Part shown: positions 7,816 to 15,132 of the stretch, piece after piece
Layout: every line of letters starts with the position of its first letter
Position numbering within the stretch: the first letter of the stretch is position 1
Assembly: GCA_964343505.1 (NCBI GenBank)
Contig: CAYFJU010000061.1
Location: 1 to 20,372 of the forward strand
DNA from: TCS55 sp964343505
GTDB lineage: Bacteria > Fidelibacterota > Marinisomatia > Marinisomatales > TCS55
Length of the DNA: 20,372 bases
Reading direction: 5' to 3'
Notes under the pieces: generated by a model
The model's input: the letters and a program-made list of their open reading frames with translations, nothing else
The model's database searches: none
Told to the model about the DNA's origin: nothing
Position numbers and translations under genes: made by a program

Positions 7816-8982
7816 TTAAAAACGATACATCGGTGAAACTTTAATGTCGATTTCGTAGCCTGGATATTTTTCTTTTAAGGCAGATTCCATTTCACGGTAA
7901 CAGGCCACGATCTGGGCTTGGCCCATGCCTGCTTTCACATTAATCCCATACAGGATCACATGGTGGTTTTCCGTTTCGACCACGCGGATATCGTGGATAT
8001 CGGTAATCCGTTCATCTCCATTCCAAGCCTGATGTAAATAGGTCTGAATTTCCTGGACCATGGGATTGCGGGGATGAACCGGGTCCAAATGCACGGTGGG
8101 CTCCACGCCCAAGGCCTTTTGAATGCGCTTTTCCACTTCTTCTGAAATATCATGGGCCGCGGCGGTGGTTTCTTCTGCATCAATTTCGACATGGACGCTG
8201 GCGAATTTATCATGGCCGTAACTATGAACGGTGATATCATGGGCGCCCAATACCCCTTCCACCCCTAACACAATCTGCCGGATGCTTTCCACTTCTTCGG
8301 AAGTCGGAGGTTTGCCGATGAGATCGTCCACCGCATCCTTGGCGAGTTCAAATCCGGTGAAGATTAAAAATAGGGCGACCCCCAAACCGGCCCAGCCATC
8401 CACAGCGGGGTAGCCGTAAATACCGGCAATCATGGCGGCGACCACCAAGAGGCTGGAAATGGCGTCCGTGCGGTGGTGCCAGGCATCCGCATGCAAGGTG
8501 CTTGATGCAATTTTTGAAGAAAGAAATTCCGCATAGCGGGCCGTGATTTCTTTGATGACAATGGTGATGCCCAATACCGCCACCATCCACCATTTCGCTT
8601 CCACCACTTCGGGATGCCGAATGCGGCCAATGGCCGCTTCAATAAACTCGATCCCGGCCACACACAGCAGGATGGCAATGATCAAGGTGGCAATGTATTC
8701 CGCCCGGCCGTGGCCGTAGGGATGCTCCACATCAGCTGGTTTTTCGGCCTGTTTAAACCCCCAGATAACAATCGACGATGAAATAACATCGGAAAGGGTG
8801 TGGATCGCATCGGCGATCACGCTCACGGCGCCCACCATGAGACCGATAGCCATTTTAAAAATGAATAAGAGTCCATTCACAAAAACGGAGATCCAGCCCT
8901 GGAAAACACCAATTTTTGTCCGGTAGGATTGGGCGGACTCTTTTGAATTGGGGACGAAAAAGTTTGTAAGTGATTCGAACAT
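7816..8982 (-). CDS. Cation diffusion facilitator, probable zinc exporter
   Basis: This is a CDF-family proton-coupled divalent metal exporter of the inner membrane, 388 residues. Six transmembrane helices occupy about 28-215. The metal site A is made of H61 and D65 in helix 2 (DAIHTLSD) and H169 and D173 in helix 5 (HHRTD). The HD-HD combination is typical of zinc-selective CDF proteins such as ZitB, whereas YiiP has DD-HD. The HPYGHGRAE motif (87-95) after helix 2 is also typical. The C-terminal cytoplasmic part (about 225-388) is longer than usual and appears to contain two ferredoxin-like modules: residues 230-300 with HSYGHDKFASVHVEID, then 305-385. The gene diverges from the DUF1059 gene across 103 bases. 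It has no visible Shine-Dalgarno sequence. Confidence 0.92.
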   Translation of the reverse strand: MFESLTNFFVPNSKESAQSYRTKIGVFQGWISVFVNGLLFIFKMAIGLMVGAVSVIADAIHTLSDVISSSIVIWGFKQAEKPADVEHPYGHGRAEYIATLIIAILLCVAGIEFIEAAIGRIRHPEVVEAKWWMVAVLGITIVIKEITARYAEFLSSKIASSTLHADAWHHRTDAISSLLVVAAMIAGIYGYPAVDGWAGLGVALFLIFTGFELAKDAVDDLIGKPPTSEEVESIRQIVLGVEGVLGAHDITVHSYGHDKFASVHVEIDAEETTAAAHDISEEVEKRIQKALGVEPTVHLDPVHPRNPMVQEIQTYLHQAWNGDERITDIHDIRVVETENHHVILYGINVKAGMGQAQIVACYREMESALKEKYPGYEIDIKVSPMYRF

Positions 8983-9061
8983 ATGTTTAATGAAGTCGAT
9001 GACTTTTGAAATTTATGGCTTGAACTGTGTAGTTTCAAACGGACGAAACGGGAATTATTAT

Positions 9062-9067
9062 TATAAT
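9062..9067 (+). promoter_or_regulatory. Possible -10 box for the DUF1059 gene
   Basis: A perfect TATAAT lies 18 bases before the ATG of the DUF1059 gene, with GAGGA (9073-9077) between them serving as the ribosome binding site. No convincing -35 box sits 16-18 bases upstream. If real, the leader would be very short. Confidence 0.35.
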
Positions 9068-9085
9068 CAACCGAGGAACTCATTC

Positions 9086-9325
9086 ATGAAAACAATGACA
9101 TGCAAACAATTGGGCGGTGCTTGTGATTTGGAATTTTCTGCAGAAACTTTTGATGAAATAACACAACAAAGCCAACAACACGGTAAAGAGATGTTTCAGC
9201 AAGGTGATGAAGCACACCTAAAAGCCATGGGTGCCATGCAAGCATTAATGAAAGATGCCAATGCAATGAAAGAATGGTTTGAGAATAAACGAAAAGAATT
9301 TGATGCCCTACCTGAATCAGAATAA
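9086..9325 (+). CDS. DUF1059 family protein
   Basis: This 79-residue cytosolic protein matches the DUF1059 family: an N-terminal M.CKQLGGACD motif with two cysteines (residues 6 and 13), followed by F.A.TFDEI and HGKEMF..GDEAH helices. The tail WFENKRKEFDALPE is shared by many members. The family has no established biochemical role, and the conserved cysteines hint at metal or redox binding. The start chosen here is the ATG at 9086, because GAGGA lies 8 bases before it and the conserved family start follows directly. The reading frame is open further upstream, to 8948, but that part does not look like protein. Confidence 0.85.
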   Translation: MKTMTCKQLGGACDLEFSAETFDEITQQSQQHGKEMFQQGDEAHLKAMGAMQALMKDANAMKEWFENKRKEFDALPESE

Positions 9326-9368
9326 TAATTTATTCGACTCTAAATGAATAAAAAGAAAATCATCATCA

Positions 9369-10436
9369 ATGGACATCCCGAAAAAGAAAATTAACTTTGT
9401 GAAGGTCCTAATTGCGGTCATCGCCATCCTTCTCATTTACTCAATTATCCCCCGCGTTCCGGCGAAAAAGAGTCCCTATGGAAGGGAAATTTCAACAGCT
9501 GATTTTCTATCCGTTCAAATAAAAGAAGATTTAAAAAGATTTATAAAATATGAAGCCCGGCGGATGCAAACGGTGGTGGCAATTCATAAGGGAGAAATTA
9601 TTTTTGAAGAGGGGGACATAAAAGAACTGGTAAACTGCCACTCAGCGCGGAAAAGCATCATGAGCCTTCTCATGGGTATCGCACAGGATAAAGGGCTTTT
9701 ACGTCTGGATGAATCTTTAGAAGAATTGGGTATTGATGAAAGTCAAATACCGCTCACTGCCCAAGAAAAATCGGCAACGATAAGGGATCTGTTAATGTCT
9801 CGATCAGGCATTTATCTTCAAGCCGAAGGTGAGCATGATTGGCAGGAAAGGCGTCGCCCCAAAAGAGGACAACACAAGCCCGGTGAATATTTCTTTTACA
9901 ATAATTTTGATTTTAATGCTTTAGGGACCATCCTTGAACAAAAATCAGGAAAGTCCATGGGCGCGTTTATGGAGGAGCACTTGGCCAAACCAATTGGCAT
10001 GCTGGACTTTCATCCAAAAAATGTTGTTTATGGGAATCCCTGGTTTTTGAGGAAAGATGAATCGGACCACCGCATATTTTGGATTTATCTCAGTGCGCGA
10101 GACTTTGCGAAAATCGGTGTCCTTGTTGCTCAAAATGGAAAATGGGAAAATAAGCAGGTTGTTTCTTCTGAATGGCTTGAGGAAAGCTTGGAGCCCTATT
10201 CAGATTTATCAAATTTCGGAGACATGTTTAACCCCTATGAAGCACACGCCTATTCCTGGTGGATTGATAACGATAATAACACCATTTGGGCGGACGGGTA
10301 TGGAGGGCAATTTTTAATGATAGACCCGGTAAACAACCTGGTTGTCGTCCAACGAAATTTCACCGGTAATTCGTTGCTGACTTCCGGACTTTCTTTAATG
10401 GACAAAACAGGGATAACAACCTCAAAAGTGATCTGA
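9369..10436 (+). CDS. Membrane-anchored serine hydrolase (class C beta-lactamase fold)
   Basis: This is a 355-residue protein of the beta-lactamase/penicillin-binding-protein-like serine hydrolase family. An N-terminal hydrophobic segment (about 11-27, after KKK) anchors it to the membrane, with the catalytic domain outside. S92-A-R-K95 is the S-x-x-K nucleophile/base motif and Y177-N-N179 is the Y-x-N motif. DGYGGQ near 312-317 takes the place of the third (K/H)-(T/S)-G strand motif, as usual for esterase-like members. Such proteins act as esterases, D-aminopeptidases or peptidases, so beta-lactam resistance should not be assumed. The gene stands alone, 43 bases after the DUF1059 gene. Confidence 0.87.
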   Translation: MDIPKKKINFVKVLIAVIAILLIYSIIPRVPAKKSPYGREISTADFLSVQIKEDLKRFIKYEARRMQTVVAIHKGEIIFEEGDIKELVNCHSARKSIMSLLMGIAQDKGLLRLDESLEELGIDESQIPLTAQEKSATIRDLLMSRSGIYLQAEGEHDWQERRRPKRGQHKPGEYFFYNNFDFNALGTILEQKSGKSMGAFMEEHLAKPIGMLDFHPKNVVYGNPWFLRKDESDHRIFWIYLSARDFAKIGVLVAQNGKWENKQVVSSEWLEESLEPYSDLSNFGDMFNPYEAHAYSWWIDNDNNTIWADGYGGQFLMIDPVNNLVVVQRNFTGNSLLTSGLSLMDKTGITTSKVI

Positions 10437-10622
10437 TTTATGTGTACGATCGAATCAAGAATTTTATCGAGAATTCTGAGGGGCAATAATTGGGACATGG
10501 AACATTGGTTCTACGACAATGACAGGTAGGTCTCAAACACAAAAAATGATTAATAGACAAAAACGAATGGTTTCGTGTGATTAATTTGGGGGCATAAACC
10601 CACTCGAAATAAAACAGAAACA

Positions 10623-11678
10623 TTGGGCACCATTCAAACAGTATATCAAAAAAGCGTTTTTTTATGGTTTGCCTTTTTCTTTACCCAAAACTTTGGAAGT
10701 GCCCCGATACAGAACATCAGGAATCTTGTGTTTGAGGGCGCGGGCATCAGGGGGATTGCTTATGCGGGGGTTATTGATGTATTTGAACAGCAGGGTATTT
10801 TAGAGAACATTGAAAAAGTCGGTGGAACCTCCGCTGGTGCATTAACGGCCTTAATGGTTTCATTAGGTTATTCCGCCGATGAAATTATAGATATTGTCTC
10901 CAGGACCGACATTAAAAAGTTTAATGACGGTAAATACATCCTATTCGGCGGTTTCTATCGCATGCGGAAAAACTATGGATGGTATCGCGGCGACAAATTC
11001 ACGCAATGGCTGGAAAATATAATTTCAAATAAAACAGGGGACTCTGAAATAACATTTTCCACACTCCACACACAAGGGTATAAGGACTTATATATTACAG
11101 CAACCTGCCTTAATAAACAGAAGCTGATTGTGCTTTCCCACGAATCCTACCCTGAAATGAAAATTAAAGATGCGGTCAGAATTTCAATGTCCATTCCGCT
11201 GTATTTCAAAGCTGTTTTTATTGACAGCACCGGTAAAGTCTATGAGAATCCTAAAAAGGCAGATGATCTGGATATCGTCATGGATGGCGGTATCATTGGT
11301 AATTATCCCATTTTTTTATTCGACAGTGTAAGTGTTGATTCCAACAATAATACCATCAGGATTCCCAACCCCGCAACGATAGGCATCAGAATTGATTCTG
11401 ACTTGCAAATCCAGAACGATTCACAATCAAAAGAACTGGTCCCAATGGAGATTGATAATATCCAGGATTACGTGATGGCATTTTTCGTTTTTGTCATCGA
11501 AAATTTAAACCGGAATCAATTAATCAATGCAGATTGGGAGAGGACTGTTTCAGTTTCTTCAGTGGGTATAGGTCCAATAATAAAAAAGTTGTCAAAAAAG
11601 CAAAAGGTAAAGCTTATTGACAGTGGCAGAAAACATGCTGAAGCGTTTATAAGAAATAACAGCACTGTACCCAACTAA
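10623..11678 (+). CDS. Patatin-like phospholipase
   Basis: This is a 351-residue patatin-family lipid acyl hydrolase with a Ser-Asp dyad. The glycine-rich oxyanion loop GAGIRG lies at 39-44, the nucleophile elbow G68-T-S70-A-G72 follows, and the catalytic aspartate is D221 in DGG. The N-terminus before the domain (residues 11-27) is hydrophobic and could be a signal peptide or anchor, which would place the enzyme in the periplasm or outer layer. The only start that keeps this segment is TTG at 10623, and no strong Shine-Dalgarno sequence is visible. The gene is monocistronic, and the 186 bases before it hold nothing I recognise. Confidence 0.87.
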   Translation: MGTIQTVYQKSVFLWFAFFFTQNFGSAPIQNIRNLVFEGAGIRGIAYAGVIDVFEQQGILENIEKVGGTSAGALTALMVSLGYSADEIIDIVSRTDIKKFNDGKYILFGGFYRMRKNYGWYRGDKFTQWLENIISNKTGDSEITFSTLHTQGYKDLYITATCLNKQKLIVLSHESYPEMKIKDAVRISMSIPLYFKAVFIDSTGKVYENPKKADDLDIVMDGGIIGNYPIFLFDSVSVDSNNNTIRIPNPATIGIRIDSDLQIQNDSQSKELVPMEIDNIQDYVMAFFVFVIENLNRNQLINADWERTVSVSSVGIGPIIKKLSKKQKVKLIDSGRKHAEAFIRNNSTVPN

Positions 11679-11819
11679 GGCTAAAGGTAAATTGAAGAAA
11701 CGAATAAAATGAACTAAATATGTTTAAATAAACTTTGGTCACGGCTGACAATTAAGCAGTTTCTAATTCCTGTTTACTCCTGGCCAAAGCCGTTTGAGGT
11801 AAACCAGTTGGTGAGCGCT

Positions 11820-12494
11820 TCAAACATCATCATATTTTTTCAGCGCAAGAACCATGGGTAAATATTTCTGATCGATTTTCAATAAAATATTTTCAATCAT
11901 ATTGACCTGTTTTTTACAGGTATCGCCATGCTCGGGGAAATAAGTCGGCAGGTTTGTACACCCACTTTTAAAATTCCATAAAAAGCCTTTTAAAGCTAAT
12001 AGAGTATTTTCCGCATCATAACCATAAAAATAACTTTCTGATGGTTCTTCTTCAACGGATTCCGGTAATCCATGAAGTGCGCGATACATTTTTGCGCTAA
12101 CCAGAAACATGTTGATCGTAATCTTATCCAAGACATCTCTTAATTCTGTATCCTCTGATTCCCAGTATTTTTCATCAATTTTATCTATCATCTTATGGGC
12201 CATTGATGAAAGGATTTTGACCGGTTTCATACGTTTTTCACATAATCTGTCCATCCGTTCTTCCAGGTCTTTTTCTTCTTGAGGGATTTCCCAGTCCTCG
12301 GGGATGTGAACATCTTCCAGCATTTTATCCCATTTCTTGGACGCTTTTTTCATATCCTTTTCAGCTTCTTCTGGGTGTTTTTCGGACCAGTATAAATAAC
12401 AGCGATTTGAATAAGGGCATTTTTCGCAAATGTAATCGCAGTAATTGAAAATACCTTCAATGAAGTCTGGGCGGCGAGTCATATTTTCACTCAC
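11820..12494 (-). CDS. Uncharacterised protein with N-terminal cysteine cluster
   Basis: This protein of about 220 residues has no function that I recognise. Near the N-terminus four cysteines are arranged C19-x3-C23-x2-C26-x5-C32 (CDYICEKCPYSNRC), which could bind zinc or an iron-sulfur cluster. A similar C(D/E)xxCExCP(F/Y)xxRC pattern occurs in uncharacterised Bacteroidota proteins, as far as I recall. The rest is predicted soluble and helical, with an acidic/lysine-rich region at 40-100 and two further cysteines (C180, C194 region) in the C-terminal third. The start may be GTG at 12494 or ATG at 12482; both keep the cysteine cluster and neither has a strong ribosome binding site. Confidence 0.7.
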   Translation of the reverse strand: MSENMTRRPDFIEGIFNYCDYICEKCPYSNRCYLYWSEKHPEEAEKDMKKASKKWDKMLEDVHIPEDWEIPQEEKDLEERMDRLCEKRMKPVKILSSMAHKMIDKIDEKYWESEDTELRDVLDKITINMFLVSAKMYRALHGLPESVEEEPSESYFYGYDAENTLLALKGFLWNFKSGCTNLPTYFPEHGDTCKKQVNMIENILLKIDQKYLPMVLALKKYDDV

Positions 12495-12521
12495 TGAAAA
12501 AATAATTTCACTATCAATACA

Positions 12522-12560
12522 AATTCTGTCACACTGAGCTTGACGAAGTGCGACAGAATT
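12522..12560. repeat. REP-like hairpin (GAGCTTG-AC-GAAG type)
   Basis: AATTCTGTC (12522-12530) and GACAGAATT (12552-12560) form a perfect 9-bp stem. One A/C mismatch follows, then CACT/AGTG pairs close a loop of GAGCTTGACGA. The core CACTGAGCTTGACGAAGTG is a variant of a REP-like palindrome found in many unrelated bacterial genomes. It lies 1 base beyond the stop codon of the minus-strand asparaginase gene and may stabilise or terminate that transcript. Confidence 0.75.
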
Positions 12561-12561
12561 A

Positions 12562-13512
12562 TTAGATCAGTCCCTTAATTTTATGCAGTTTATTTTCCCC
12601 GCCGCGAGCTAAAGCATATTCAAATGACCATTTGATGCAGGCGGACCCGATTTTTCCATCTTTCCGGATGGCGATGTAAGCAATCTGAAAATCGGGGTTT
12701 CCGTTATGGCGTTTGATCACCCGTTTCAGGGCTTCTTCGCAGGCGGCGGTCGGGTCATACCCTTGCCGCATGAGTTCCACCACCAAAAAACTGCCGGCCG
12801 TTTTGATCACTTCTTCCCCGAGCCCCGTTCCGCCGGCACAGCCCACTTCATTGTCCACATATAGTCCGGCACCGATAATGGGGCTGTCCCCCACCCTGCC
12901 ATGCATTTTATAGGCCCAGCCGCTGGTGGTACATGCTCCGGCTAAATCCCCATTATTATCCTGGGCCAAAACAGCGATGGTATCGTGTGTTTCATGGGGT
13001 GTCATTTCCTGCCGTTCTTTTTTCCATTTTTCCCATGCTTTTTTGGATTCATCAGTTAGCAAATCCATTTCTTCAAATCCTTGAGAAACGGCGAACTGCC
13101 GTGCACCTTCCCCAACGAGCATCACATGTTTAGTGCCTTCCATGACCTTTCGCGCCACGGATACAGGATGTTTAATATTTTGGACAAAAGCGACTGAGCC
13201 GGCATTACCGGTGGAATCCATAACGCAGGCATCCAGTGTTACATTCCCCTGTTCGTCTGGGAGACCGCCAAATCCAACCGATGTACTTTTCGGATCTGCT
13301 TCGGGGACACGTGCGCCCGCTTCCGCCGCATCCATGGCATTGCCGCCTTTTCGAAATACCTCTAAGCCAGCTTCATTGGCCGGTAATCCATGATTCCAAG
13401 TGGAGAGAATGATTGGATTATTCTTGCTTGTTTTAATTGTTGCACCACCAAACACTGCTGACGGTACTGCCAACCCGATGGCGCTTGTTTTTAAGAAATC
13501 TCTACGTTTCAT
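12562..13512 (-). CDS. N4-(beta-N-acetylglucosaminyl)-L-asparaginase, Tat-exported
   Basis: This is a glycosylasparaginase of the N-terminal nucleophile hydrolase family, which cleaves the GlcNAc-asparagine bond of N-glycoproteins. With the longer start (ATG 13518) it has 318 residues. The H178-D179-T180 motif marks the autocleavage site that exposes Thr180 as nucleophile. R208-V-G-D211 and G230-T-G form the substrate-binding part. The N-terminus carries a twin-arginine signal (RRDFLK followed by a hydrophobic stretch ending near AVFGGA), so it should be periplasmic or secreted. ATG 13512 is preferred as start because it overlaps the DUF1761 stop as ATGA and gives MKRRDFLK. The two genes are probably co-translated. 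Confidence 0.9.
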   Translation of the reverse strand: MKRRDFLKTSAIGLAVPSAVFGGATIKTSKNNPIILSTWNHGLPANEAGLEVFRKGGNAMDAAEAGARVPEADPKSTSVGFGGLPDEQGNVTLDACVMDSTGNAGSVAFVQNIKHPVSVARKVMEGTKHVMLVGEGARQFAVSQGFEEMDLLTDESKKAWEKWKKERQEMTPHETHDTIAVLAQDNNGDLAGACTTSGWAYKMHGRVGDSPIIGAGLYVDNEVGCAGGTGLGEEVIKTAGSFLVVELMRQGYDPTAACEEALKRVIKRHNGNPDFQIAYIAIRKDGKIGSACIKWSFEYALARGGENKLHKIKGLI

Positions 13513-13952
13513 ACCCATACGCTTAATATTGCTCCTATGACGAAAAGTCCAACTAATTGATAACCATTATTAATGAAATAGAATTGCCAGGATTTATCTT
13601 CGTAGGCCACGGTGTTCAGTGAATAGGTGGCAATGTACCCCAGCCAGAGCCAAAACCCCGTTGTGAGTCCAATGGCCAGATTCGACATTCCCGAATCGCC
13701 AAAGACCACTTTCATAAAGTCCACAATGTGGGCGGTGACAAAGGCCATGACCAATCCACCCAAAAACGAAATGATAAATGGTTTGGCTCCGGGACCTTTT
13801 TCTTTCATTTCTTTTATTTGTTCATCGGTGAGTCCCATGCCCTTGACCCAGGCATTGGCAAACATCACCGGGGAATACCAAAGCGCCCCCAGCATGAAAA
13901 ACAGAACTGCGGACACCAATACGGCCAGATAGTTGATGGTCGGTTCGTACAT
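13509..13952 (-). CDS. DUF1761 membrane protein
   Basis: This is a 147-residue integral membrane protein of the DUF1761 family, with four hydrophobic helices at about 7-25, 57-76, 90-110 and 128-146. The LGALWYSPVMFANAW segment (residues 21-35) is the family signature. Its function is unknown. The ATG has AAGGAG 6 bases upstream in the transcript sense. The stop overlaps the start of the asparaginase gene, so the two form a short operon with this gene first. Confidence 0.85.
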   Translation of the reverse strand: MYEPTINYLAVLVSAVLFFMLGALWYSPVMFANAWVKGMGLTDEQIKEMKEKGPGAKPFIISFLGGLVMAFVTAHIVDFMKVVFGDSGMSNLAIGLTTGFWLWLGYIATYSLNTVAYEDKSWQFYFINNGYQLVGLFVIGAILSVWV

Positions 13953-14091
13953 GATGATCTCCTTGATTGATAGGGGTGAAATATATCATGGAGACATGTG
14001 GCGATGCTACGCCTTTACGCGTTTCTTCGGTTACATATTATAAATAGGTATGGCATGATAGCCCGGAACTGAAGTCATAGTTGAATTTTTG

Positions 14092-14120
14092 TTGTCTGAC
14101 TGCATAAATGATTCTATATT
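14092..14120 (+). promoter_or_regulatory. Probable sigma70-type promoter of the toxin-antitoxin operon
   Basis: TTGTCT (14092-14097) and TATATT (14115-14120) are separated by exactly 17 bases and lie about 47 bases before the antitoxin ATG. They match the consensus at 4 of 6 and 5 of 6 positions. Confidence 0.5.
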
Positions 14121-14142
14121 ATGATTGCACTATGATTCCACT

Positions 14143-14156
14143 AAATGATATCATTT
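14143..14156. promoter_or_regulatory. Palindromic operator before the antitoxin gene
   Basis: AAATGATATCATTT is a perfect 14-base palindrome downstream of the probable promoter and directly before the GGAG ribosome binding site (14157-14160). This is where ribbon-helix-helix antitoxins of VapB/FitA type usually bind to repress their own operon. Confidence 0.55.
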
Positions 14157-14166
14157 GGAGAAATAA

Positions 14167-14427
14167 ATGAAAGCCATAACCATACGGGGTGTGGATAAAA
14201 ACTTGGAGAAAAAGATCAAAAATGCTGCAAAGAGTGAATCTGTAAGCATTAATCAATTCATTTTGAATTCACTTCGAAAAAGTCTGGGATTAGATAAAGA
14301 CAATATCCACACCAAGGAATATGATGATCTCAACTTCCTTTTTGGGCAATGGTCTGACGATGACTATGATTCCTTTGAGAAAAGTCAAAAAGAGTTTCAG
14401 TCCGTGGATACTGACTTGTGGCAATGA
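14167..14427 (+). CDS. FitA/VapB-type ribbon-helix-helix antitoxin
   Basis: This 86-residue protein begins with a ribbon-helix-helix DNA-binding fold: a strand at AITIRGV (3-9), a helix at NLEKKIKNAAKSE (12-24), then SINQFILNSLRKSLG (27-41). This is followed by an acidic, aromatic C-terminal tail (residues 50-86) that would wrap around and inhibit the partner toxin. It is expected to neutralise the downstream PIN nuclease and to repress the operon at the palindrome just upstream. GGAG sits 6 bases before the ATG. The stop overlaps the toxin start as ATGA. Confidence 0.88.
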   Translation: MKAITIRGVDKNLEKKIKNAAKSESVSINQFILNSLRKSLGLDKDNIHTKEYDDLNFLFGQWSDDDYDSFEKSQKEFQSVDTDLWQ

Positions 14428-14813
14428 ATCCCATCGTCATTGATACAAACATCTATAGTCTGGCTATGAAAAATGATAGCTATGCAACTGAAGTATTAAA
14501 GAAAGCAGAAAAAATATATGTATGTTCGATTGTCATGGGAGAGTTGCTTTCAGGATTCCGGTTTGGAGCCAAATTTGAAAAGAACATGACACTTTTTAAC
14601 GAATTTTTAGATTCCCCCCGCGTTCTAATTGTGGATATCACAGAAAAGACGGCTCTGCATTACAGTCAAATTTTTCTCGACTTGAAAAGAGCCGGTACAC
14701 CCATTCCAACTAACGATATGTGGATTGCGGCTGTGGCCAAAGAACATGGTACGGCTGTCGCCACGGCAGATAAGCATTTTCAATCAGTCCCTGGATTGTT
14801 GCTTATTCATTGA
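14424..14813 (+). CDS. VapC/FitB-type PIN-domain toxin
   Basis: This is a PIN-domain ribonuclease toxin of 129 residues, of the kind that cleaves tRNA or other RNA when freed from its antitoxin. The acidic metal-binding residues are D7 (VIDTN), E40 (MGELLSG), D98 (TNDMWIA) and D116 (TADKHF), numbered from the ATG at 14424. That ATG is chosen over the in-frame GTG at 14418 because it forms the usual ATGA overlap with the antitoxin stop. The last codons and the TGA stop lie inside the left end of the hairpin element at 14809. That element may therefore have replaced the original 3' end, although the domain appears complete. Confidence 0.9.
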   Translation: MNPIVIDTNIYSLAMKNDSYATEVLKKAEKIYVCSIVMGELLSGFRFGAKFEKNMTLFNEFLDSPRVLIVDITEKTALHYSQIFLDLKRAGTPIPTNDMWIAAVAKEHGTAVATADKHFQSVPGLLLIH

Positions 14814-14918
14814 TAAACCGTTAAAACGGTTTCATCCCTTTGTCATTTCATAACCCACGGCTTAAGCCGAGGGTTATTGAATCTATCAGATCATGAACCA
14901 CTTTAGTGGTTTATCAAT
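14809..14918. repeat. 110-bp hairpin-rich element with 11-bp terminal inverted repeats (copy 1)
   Basis: The ends ATTGATAAACC (14809-14819) and GGTTTATCAAT (14908-14918) are perfect inverted repeats. Inside are three palindromes. AAACCGTT/AACGGTTT lies at 14815-14832. An imperfect 26-base palindrome at 14851-14876 contains the perfect core CGGCTTAAGCCG. AACCACT/AGTGGTT lies at 14896-14911. Folded as RNA or single-stranded DNA it would give a cloverleaf. The structure resembles REPIN or MITE-like non-autonomous elements of Bacteroidota and relatives. A related, degenerate copy follows the ATPase gene at 16326. Confidence 0.7.
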
Positions 14919-15009
14919 TACATTGAGCTTTATTTCATCGCTCTTTGAGCTACAAGTTCGTTTCACGACAAAGGATTACTTTTTTTAGGAGAAACTTTTT
15001 CAGAAAAGT
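14919..15009. other. Non-coding stretch before the box array
   Basis: The bases between the hairpin element and the box array contain no ORF with coding character. An isolated AGGAG (14987-14991) has no start codon at a usable distance. A small hairpin, ACTTTT/AAAAGT at 14994-15009, abuts the first box of the array. Nothing else is recognised here. Confidence 0.5.
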
Positions 15010-15116
15010 GGAATAATATTCCAGTCAATAGTCCCATAATTGGAATAATATTCTACTATGGATATCAATAATAGGAATAATATTTTATTTTAGTTTTGTC
15101 ATTTTGGAATAATATT
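15010..15116. repeat. Four GGAATAATATT boxes at exact 32-bp period
   Basis: The 11-base sequence GGAATAATATT occurs at 15010-15020, 15042-15052, 15074-15084 and 15106-15116. The start-to-start distance is 32 each time, and the 21-base interspaces differ from one another. The 32-bp period is close to three helical turns, so a protein bound to each box would sit on the same DNA face. The first copy continues to CC and forms GGAAT-AAT-ATTCC, an inverted repeat. The array ends 16 bases before the ATPase start and probably controls that gene. Confidence 0.85.
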
Positions 15117-15132
15117 GTAGTTTACAGTCATT

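Noticed and set aside
8948..9085. N-terminal extension of the DUF1059 protein
   Set aside because: The family start and a Shine-Dalgarno sequence both point to ATG 9086; the upstream part overlaps the divergent gene start and lacks coding character.
9369..10436. Antibiotic-resistance beta-lactamase
   Set aside because: Although the fold motifs are present, the third motif and membrane anchor resemble esterase/peptidase-like members, and nothing supports a resistance role.
10437..10622. Hidden gene between the serine hydrolase and the patatin gene
   Set aside because: All frames carry stops and no start with a ribosome binding site; only weak small inverted repeats are seen.
15010..15116. 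CRISPR array
   Set aside because: The repeated unit is only 11 bases, the spacers only 21, there are four copies, and no cas gene is nearby. A phased binding array fits better.
15010..15132. Iteron-type replication origin
   Set aside because: The boxes are shorter and more widely spaced than known iterons, and the following gene is an AAA_14/DUF4143 ATPase and not a Rep protein.
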